This document shows, in pieces, positions 7,601 through 11,062 of a DNA stretch of 11,062 nucleotides (its first letter is position 1; the number at the start of each line of letters is the position of its first letter). A program made the translations under genes and the position numbers. The DNA comes from Planctomicrobium sp. (GTDB lineage Bacteria > Planctomycetota > Planctomycetia > Planctomycetales > Planctomycetaceae): positions 1 through 11,062 of the forward strand of contig JAJDEL010000696.1 in assembly GCA_029259835.1 (NCBI GenBank). The letters run 5' to 3'. A model generated the notes under the pieces. It saw only the letters and a program-made list of their open reading frames with translations, searched no databases and was not told the DNA's origin.

Positions 7601-7804
7601 GAGTTACGTTTAAGAGAATTATATCTGCTGTTACTCAACCGGCCGGCTGAAGATGCTGAAGTGCAAAGAGCAGTTCACTTTGTGAATCAGTACGAGAAAA
7701 ATCGCGCAGCCTCTTTAAATTCTACTGACAACATTCGGCTTGAAGCATGGTCCGAATTTTGTTTGGCGTTGTTTGCATCCAATGATTTTTTGTTTAAGGA
7801 GTAA
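4652..7804 (+). CDS. Planctomycete cytochrome-c domain protein with DUF1549 and DUF1553 (PSCyt1-PSCyt2-PSD1)
   Basis: I prefer the GTG at 4652 (1050 residues). It puts the signal peptide at the N-terminus (basic start, then SALVWGAFAILLSTFTTTLA). The frame is open to an ATG at 4475, but those 59 extra residues are Cys-rich and would leave the export signal buried about 75 residues inside. Numbering below follows the 4475 frame; subtract 59 for the GTG start. The order is: PSCyt1 with haem motif CYKCH (125-129) and MPPDGKLP (181-188); DUF1549 from about 248, with VTFDLTGLPPT (280-290), AWRYRDYVIDSLN (348-360) and second CxxCH CARCH (434-438); a coiled coil (about 482-520); a beta-rich insert (about 530-700); a second helix (723-740); DUF1553 from about 798 (GRKELAEWL, LANRIWSHLFGTGLV, RRLTAESIRDGM) to the end. 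The family is secreted, probably binds haem and lacks an established reaction. A DUF1501 gene follows directly and is coupled to it. Confidence 0.88.
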   Translation: MKTLDSTRQNANANTKSALVWGAFAILLSTFTTTLAGEDSVRDATTDAKGIEFFEQRIRPVLIARCYKCHSETSKEVQGGFRLDDRQAIRTGGDSGPGVVPGKTDEGYLLETLEYTGELYDMPPDGKLPEKVIADFRRWVKMGAPDPREPKATSTATTLATSAASPDDLWVLQPLLRPEVPVIKNKEWIRGDIDNFVMAKLERLKLTPVSPADRYTLLRRVTFDLTGLPPTANEIESFVKDSEDDAFEKVVDRLLASPAFGDRWARHWLDLTCFADLADDQGNVLIQGAWRYRDYVIDSLNHDKPFDQFIHEQIAGDLLPHDTAEQQREQIIATGYLAIGPWTLQNYVKEQLHADVVDHQVDKISRTFLGMSVRCARCHDHKFDPIPTRDYYAMAGIFHSTLTTRFDGRGVWSRIVTRELPEIQEDQALAELERSLAQVKQQKNDLELELNDLLSEQATEKFREKVVSKTGNGLTLKAGIAANQAGKDYRISFAAGPSVWAAASQATWKQDGILIQVLRKDETVLDYHVHQPGTWSDNLDAQQLSEGAFSYTGDGSGDVRLHITASRLHSGRFGGSIDDLEVIETETSQVLFTENFDEYQIKGIPGVQHHTQLPVYAAGTFPNWIGNGINHSHAVNISDVPDQPNIALQIFSGNAEPSEIPRVAEINNEIELIAKKIKLLEYVRPGITKALAVQDIPAPEDTSVYIRGNFRTRGDVVPRGALSAVEDHPFPEIPPGTSGRKELAEWLTSKKNLVTPRVLANRIWSHLFGTGLVRSVDYVGIHGDQPSHPELLDYLAIRFRDEHHWSLKSQIRELVLSSTYQMSSQHNPVAAKNDPDNRWLWRMNRRRLTAESIRDGMQAISGKLDDARGGPSLGLRIHENLSGIDDTVNPVAYTSHKSPAHIVNRRSVYLPLRRDRPTGMLEILSVFDFPHPNEITGQRVEKTVATQALFLMNAPFVKEQAKLTAERLFVQEGETLRAITAQGELRLRELYLLLLNRPAEDAEVQRAVHFVNQYEKNRAASLNSTDNIRLEAWSEFCLALFASNDFLFKE
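7796..7801 (+). promoter_or_regulatory. Ribosome-binding site AAGGAG on the stop of the upstream gene
   Basis: AAGGAG at 7796-7801 directly abuts the TAA stop (7802-7804) of the cytochrome-domain gene. It lies 7 nt before a GTG (7809) and 13 nt before an ATG (7815). The spacing favours the GTG and shows that the DUF1501 gene is translated by re-initiation or coupling, not from the in-frame ATG at 7740 inside the upstream gene. Confidence 0.65.
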
Positions 7805-7808
7805 GCGA

Positions 7809-9206
7809 GTGGACATGTTCTCTCGTCGCCAATTATTGCAATCCTCTGCGTGTGGATTTGGTGCGCTGGCCTTAAACGCGATTTGTGCCGAGCAAGCAGC
7901 AGCTGCAAATGTGTTTTACGACAACAAACCTCATCATCAGCCGCGAGCAAAGCGTGTCATTTTTTTATTCATGTCCGGCGGTCCATCACAGATGGACATG
8001 TTTGATTACAAATCTCGTCTGAAAAAAGACCATGGCAAGCCTTTACCATTTTCACTGCCAGAGACAGAAGCATCTGTCGGACTGGAAAACACACGACTTT
8101 TAGGGCCGGTCACACCATTCAGCCACCAGGGCGAATCGGGTTTGTACATGACCGACCTCATGCCACATATGGCGCGGGTTGCTGATGAATTATGCGTGCT
8201 ACGTGCAGTTGAGACTGACAGTCTGAACCATCCGCTGGCGACAAATTTGCTACATCGAGGTTCTCTCAATGATCGGTTGCCATCAATGGGAGCCTGGTTG
8301 TCGTACGGACTCGGAACCGAAAACGAAAAACTCCCTTCCTATCTCACGATCCTTCCCGCTGAAGGTCAAGCGAATTACAGCAGTGGCTTTCTGCCAGCGA
8401 TTCACCAGGGAACCCCCATTCAAGAGGTCGGAATCAATCCTAAGAGTGCCCCGATTCGTCACCTGACTGATCCGAACATCTCTCTCAAAATGCAACGGGA
8501 TCGCATCGATTTAATTCAGGCAATGAACCGTCGAAAACTTTCTCGCTTAAAAGAAGACCAGCAAATGGAAGGCGTGATTGAATCGTTCGAACTCGCATTT
8601 CGGATGCAGACAGAAACACCAAAACTCGTCGATTTATCAAAGGAATCGAAGGTAATTAAAGATCTTTACGGGATCGATGAAGCCCCTACTGATCAATTTG
8701 CTCGTCAGTGTTTGTTAGCGCGTCGATTTGCGGAAGCAGGCGTCCGTTTTATCCAAGTCTCAATGAATGGTTGGGATCACCATGGTGCGATTGCGTCTGG
8801 ATTGCCTAAGCAGTTAAAGATTTCAGACAAGCCGATTGCGGGGTTGCTGACAGATCTCAGACAGCGCGGTTTGCTCGATGAGACACTCGTCGTCTGGTCC
8901 GGTGAATTTGGTCGCACTCCATTTAGTCAGGGCGACTCTGCTGGTAGCGAAGTGGGACGAGATCATAATCGCAGAGGCTTTACCGCCTGGATGGCGGGCG
9001 GAGGAGTCAAAGCGGGTCATGTTCACGGCGAGACTGACGAATACGGTTTTCGCGCCGTGAATGGCAAGGTTCACGTGCATGACCTGCACGCAACGATTCT
9101 CCATCTCTTAGGCATCAACCACGAACGACTGACCTACCAGCACATCGGTCGAGACTTCCGCCTCACCGATGTCCATGGAACTGTTGTCAACGAAATCATC
9201 GCGTAG
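7809..9206 (+). CDS. DUF1501 family protein with Tat signal
   Basis: About 465 residues from the GTG at 7809, or 463 from the ATG at 7815; numbering here is from the ATG. The N-terminus is a twin-arginine signal: SRRQLLQ (3-9), then a hydrophobic stretch ending AICAEQAAAA, so the protein is probably folded before export. The mature domain is DUF1501, related to the alkaline-phosphatase/sulfatase fold. It has FLFMSGGPSQMDMFD (50-64), LLARRFAEAGVRFIQV (300-315), GWDHHG (319-324), WSGEFGRTP (361-369), GRDHN (381-385) and DLHATILHLLG (423-433). The conserved Asp and His residues suggest metal binding, but no activity is established for the family. Proteins of this type nearly always sit next to a PSCyt1/DUF1549/DUF1553 gene, as here, which suggests one functional unit. 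The spacing of AAGGAG at 7796 decides the start. The frame is open back to an ATG at 7740, inside the upstream gene; I reject that start. Confidence 0.9.
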   Translation: MDMFSRRQLLQSSACGFGALALNAICAEQAAAANVFYDNKPHHQPRAKRVIFLFMSGGPSQMDMFDYKSRLKKDHGKPLPFSLPETEASVGLENTRLLGPVTPFSHQGESGLYMTDLMPHMARVADELCVLRAVETDSLNHPLATNLLHRGSLNDRLPSMGAWLSYGLGTENEKLPSYLTILPAEGQANYSSGFLPAIHQGTPIQEVGINPKSAPIRHLTDPNISLKMQRDRIDLIQAMNRRKLSRLKEDQQMEGVIESFELAFRMQTETPKLVDLSKESKVIKDLYGIDEAPTDQFARQCLLARRFAEAGVRFIQVSMNGWDHHGAIASGLPKQLKISDKPIAGLLTDLRQRGLLDETLVVWSGEFGRTPFSQGDSAGSEVGRDHNRRGFTAWMAGGGVKAGHVHGETDEYGFRAVNGKVHVHDLHATILHLLGINHERLTYQHIGRDFRLTDVHGTVVNEIIA

Positions 9207-9256
9207 ACGAACAACGTCTCGCAGACTGTCCCGAAATAGATTCCTGGTATCAGCCG

Positions 9257-9317
9257 ATTGGGCGCTAGCCCCGGATGGAATTCCGGTTCACGCTCAGAAC
9301 CGGGATTAGCGCCCAAT
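9257..9317. repeat. Inverted repeat 1 with GGGCGCTAGCCC-type arms
   Basis: The left arm 9257-9274 (ATTGGGCGCTAGCCCCGG) and right arm 9300-9317 (CCGGGATTAGCGCCCAAT) match in inverse complement with two mismatches over 18 nt. The 25-nt centre holds GGAATTCC. AAATAGA (9234-9240) and TCTACTTTT (9322-9330) flank the pair as imperfect outer complements. It lies about 50 nt after the stop of the DUF1501 gene, so it may act as a bidirectional RNA hairpin or 3' end. Confidence 0.75.
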
Positions 9318-9352
9318 GCCGTCTACTTTTTAAACCACAGTTCTACTTTTGA

Positions 9353-9475
9353 GCCGTTGGCGCTAGCCTCGGGCCTTGCGCGAGCCATGTTTTCTCGCAG
9401 ATTGCCCGACGCTGGCGCGTTCGGCTCTTGGCGAAAAGTTCCAAAGTAGATACCGCTGGGCTAGCGCCCAACGGC
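9353..9475. repeat. Inverted repeat 2, same arm family as repeat 1
   Basis: The left arm 9353-9368 (GCCGTTGGCGCTAGCC) is the inverse complement of the right arm 9459-9475 (GGCTAGCGCCCAACGGC) except for one missing G. The arms enclose about 90 bp with further small dyads, such as CTCG (9368-9371) with CGAG (9380-9383). The core GGCGCTAGCC is shared with repeat 1. TCTACTTTT (9342-9350) lies outside the left arm and AAAGTAGA (9443-9450) inside the right arm. From memory, similar arms recur between planctomycete genes. Confidence 0.75.
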
Positions 9476-9719
9476 TAATACAGACCGAATCAGCTCGGTG
9501 ATTTAGTACGGGACTATTCCCAAGAAGAGTCGCGATCTTGAGTAGCTTCCACCAGAATTGACGGTGGAGATCGCCGTCGTGATCTAATTTCAGGAAAATC
9601 AAAAATGATGCGTGAGTTTTGGGCAATTGATTCGCCATTCGGTACAGTGACAATACAGTAACAGATTTCACGGCGATGAAATGGTTCCGGAACGGTTTTC
9701 AACGAACAGGAGTTCAGCG

Positions 9720-11062
9720 ATGTGGTGGACAGCAAAACGCTTGAAATGGATGAGTTTGGCTCTTTGTTTCTCCTTGAGTGCCATTTTTGGTTGGTCAACC
9801 GAAATCTCTGCGCAGGATGCAAAACCTGCCTCGCCGAAGACTCAGCCCTGGACTTTGGAGGGTGCGCTGAAGCATCTGCAAATGTATCCGAATGATGCGT
9901 ATTTGCAGTATGTGGCGATGCAGTTGGCGAATCGGCAGGGATTGGAAACGGAGGTTTCCCGAAAAATTTCTGCGATTACAAATGCAGGGCGCCCGGAATG
10001 GCAGCGGCGACAAGACGGTGTGAATCTCTTCAGCCTGTTCTCCGGGACGCTTGCGATTCAGGAAAGCTTGCAACTCGAAGCAATGGCAGGCGCGCCTATT
10101 AACCCACGGCAACCCCGAGATGCCGGACTTCAACTCCCAAAGTTGAAGGACAAACCTGATGTTGCAGTCAATTCTTTAAGAGGACCCAAAACGAAAAGTC
10201 ATCCATGGAAAGAAATGCTTGGTGACAAAGAGCACCAGATGTCTGTGATGGCTCACTACGTTCCGGAAGATCAATATTACATCCGCTTTCAGTCTGTTTC
10301 GAAGTTAATGGATGTCCTCAAGCTGAATGATGATTGGGGAGAACACCTCATTAGTCAGTCAAGTCGCAAAGCCTATACAACGCAGGTCAGCGACCGCATT
10401 ATGTCGCAATTGGCTGTGGAAACGAGTGACCTGATGAAACCGTTTTACGATCTTGTTGTTCAGGAAGTTGTTGCTACGGGCAGTGACCTGTACCTCACCC
10501 GTGGAAGCGACGTCGCTCTTCTGTTTCGATTCAAGCAACCAGTTGTGTTCAAGGCACAAATGGAAGCGTTCTTGGTTGATTCTGCGAAGGCTCATACCAA
10601 TGCAGTTCGTGGCAAGGGGAAGTACCAGGGAGTCAATTATGAGAGCCTGATCGCACCTGACCGACGTGTACACGTCTTTTCGGCTTATCTCGGCGACGAA
10701 GTTCACGTGCGCAGTAATACCTTAATCGGGTTGCAGCGTGTGATCGACACGATTCAGGATGACGGAGACAACGTTGGGGAAATCCGCAGTCTCGCGGAAT
10801 CGGATGAGTTCGCCTACATCAGAACATTGATGCCACCAGAGGCGAAAGAGGAAGATGGCTTCATCTACCTCTCCGATCCATTGATTCGTCGCTTGACTGG
10901 TCCAGAATTGAAGCTCACCGAACGCCGCCGCGTACTCTGTTACAACCACCTTCGCATGATCAGTCACGCGTGTGCGATGTTCGAAACGGAGTTTGGAAAG
11001 CCTCCGAAAACGATTGATGACCTATTCGACGAAGAGTGTGTCCCGTCACGGTTCAATGATCA
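9720..11062 (+). CDS. Secreted protein of unknown function, possibly DUF3352-like (cut by right window edge)
   Basis: The frame is open from the ATG at 9720 to the right edge (447 full codons), so the gene is incomplete. AGGAG (9708-9712) stands 7 nt before the ATG, a good ribosome-binding site. Residues 1-32 form a signal peptide (basic TAKRLK, hydrophobic MSLALCFSLSAIFGW, cleavage near ISAQ). Residues 46-90 look helical and could form one short repeat. From about 175 the pattern YYIRFQSVSKLMDVL ... DLYLTRGSDVALLFRF ... KYQGVNYESL ... VHVFSAYLGDEVHVRSN (186-332) recalls DUF3352-type exported proteins, in which paired beta-alpha units end in such strands. The match is from memory and weak. 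LRMISHACAMFETEFGKPPK (411-430) recalls the helix before GKPPxSL in type II pseudopilin-like planctomycete proteins. No catalytic residues are recognised. The gene is separated from the DUF1501 gene by over 500 bp and probably has its own promoter. Confidence 0.7.
   Translation, partial: MWWTAKRLKWMSLALCFSLSAIFGWSTEISAQDAKPASPKTQPWTLEGALKHLQMYPNDAYLQYVAMQLANRQGLETEVSRKISAITNAGRPEWQRRQDGVNLFSLFSGTLAIQESLQLEAMAGAPINPRQPRDAGLQLPKLKDKPDVAVNSLRGPKTKSHPWKEMLGDKEHQMSVMAHYVPEDQYYIRFQSVSKLMDVLKLNDDWGEHLISQSSRKAYTTQVSDRIMSQLAVETSDLMKPFYDLVVQEVVATGSDLYLTRGSDVALLFRFKQPVVFKAQMEAFLVDSAKAHTNAVRGKGKYQGVNYESLIAPDRRVHVFSAYLGDEVHVRSNTLIGLQRVIDTIQDDGDNVGEIRSLAESDEFAYIRTLMPPEAKEEDGFIYLSDPLIRRLTGPELKLTERRRVLCYNHLRMISHACAMFETEFGKPPKTIDDLFDEECVPSRFND

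Larger units (their letters stand above)
9207..9719. other. Intergenic region of about 510 bp holding an inverted-repeat array
   Basis: No open frame here looks like a protein. The first half is a structured repeat array (9234-9475). From 9476 to 9719 there is an imperfect stem: GCGATC at 9532-9537 pairs with GATCGC at 9569-9574, enclosing CCACC (9549-9553) and GGTGG (9563-9567). Then comes an AT-richer stretch that should contain the promoter of the gene starting at 9720; no clear -35/-10 pair is visible. Confidence 0.6.

Noticed and set aside
7740..7808. Longer start for the DUF1501 gene
   Set aside because: It overlaps the upstream gene and places residues before the Tat motif; the AAGGAG site fits the GTG at 7809.
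9258..9449. Open frames across the inverted-repeat array
   Set aside because: They run through palindromic repeats on both strands and only reflect the lack of stop codons in GC-rich arms.
9353..9475. Repeat pair as a CRISPR array or integron attC site
   Set aside because: There are only two unequal inverted pairs, no regular direct repeats with spacers, no cas or integrase gene, and no attC R/L box pattern.
9514..10133. Minus-strand frames of about 100 codons around 9514-9822 and 9795-10133
   Set aside because: The second is antisense to the secreted protein with a good ribosome-binding site; the first spans its promoter region and has no motif.

Overview
The window looks like a piece of a Planctomycetota chromosome. 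Base composition is moderate, which would suit a Gimesia/Rubinisphaera-like lineage, but the genus is only a guess. The main reason is a coupled gene pair typical of that phylum: a large secreted protein with planctomycete cytochrome-c, DUF1549 and DUF1553 modules, followed by a DUF1501 protein with a Tat signal. Long secreted proteins, weak Shine-Dalgarno sequences and intergenic inverted repeats agree with this.

Layout. Positions 1-3878 are read leftwards. In transcription order they hold an alginate-export-type outer-membrane porin (3878-2268), a hairpin that may end its transcript (2198-2232), a sialidase/BNR-repeat protein (1996-731), and, 41 nt further on, a neutral-ceramidase-like protein that runs off the left edge (689-1). 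A divergent control region of about 600-770 bp follows; its size depends on which start codon the next gene uses. It holds several dyad symmetries and a weak sigma-54-like match, but no convincing small gene. Rightwards come the PSCyt1/DUF1549/DUF1553 protein (about 4652-7804) and the DUF1501 protein (about 7809-9206). These two are translationally coupled: the ribosome-binding site of the second lies on the stop codon of the first. Positions 9207-9719 are non-coding and hold a compact array of two large inverted repeats built from a GGGCGCTAGCCC-like arm. The last gene (9720 to the right edge) is a secreted protein of unknown function, cut by the window end.

How the genes may work together (inference). 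All six proteins carry export signals, so the locus acts in the periplasm or at the cell surface. The leftward genes suggest capture and hydrolysis of an external glycan or glycolipid: a porin for uptake, a sialidase-fold glycosidase and an amidase-like enzyme. The rightward pair belongs to families that are greatly expanded in planctomycetes, often sit beside sulfatases and glycosidases, and have no settled biochemical role. No RNA gene, CRISPR array, insertion sequence or phage gene was recognised.
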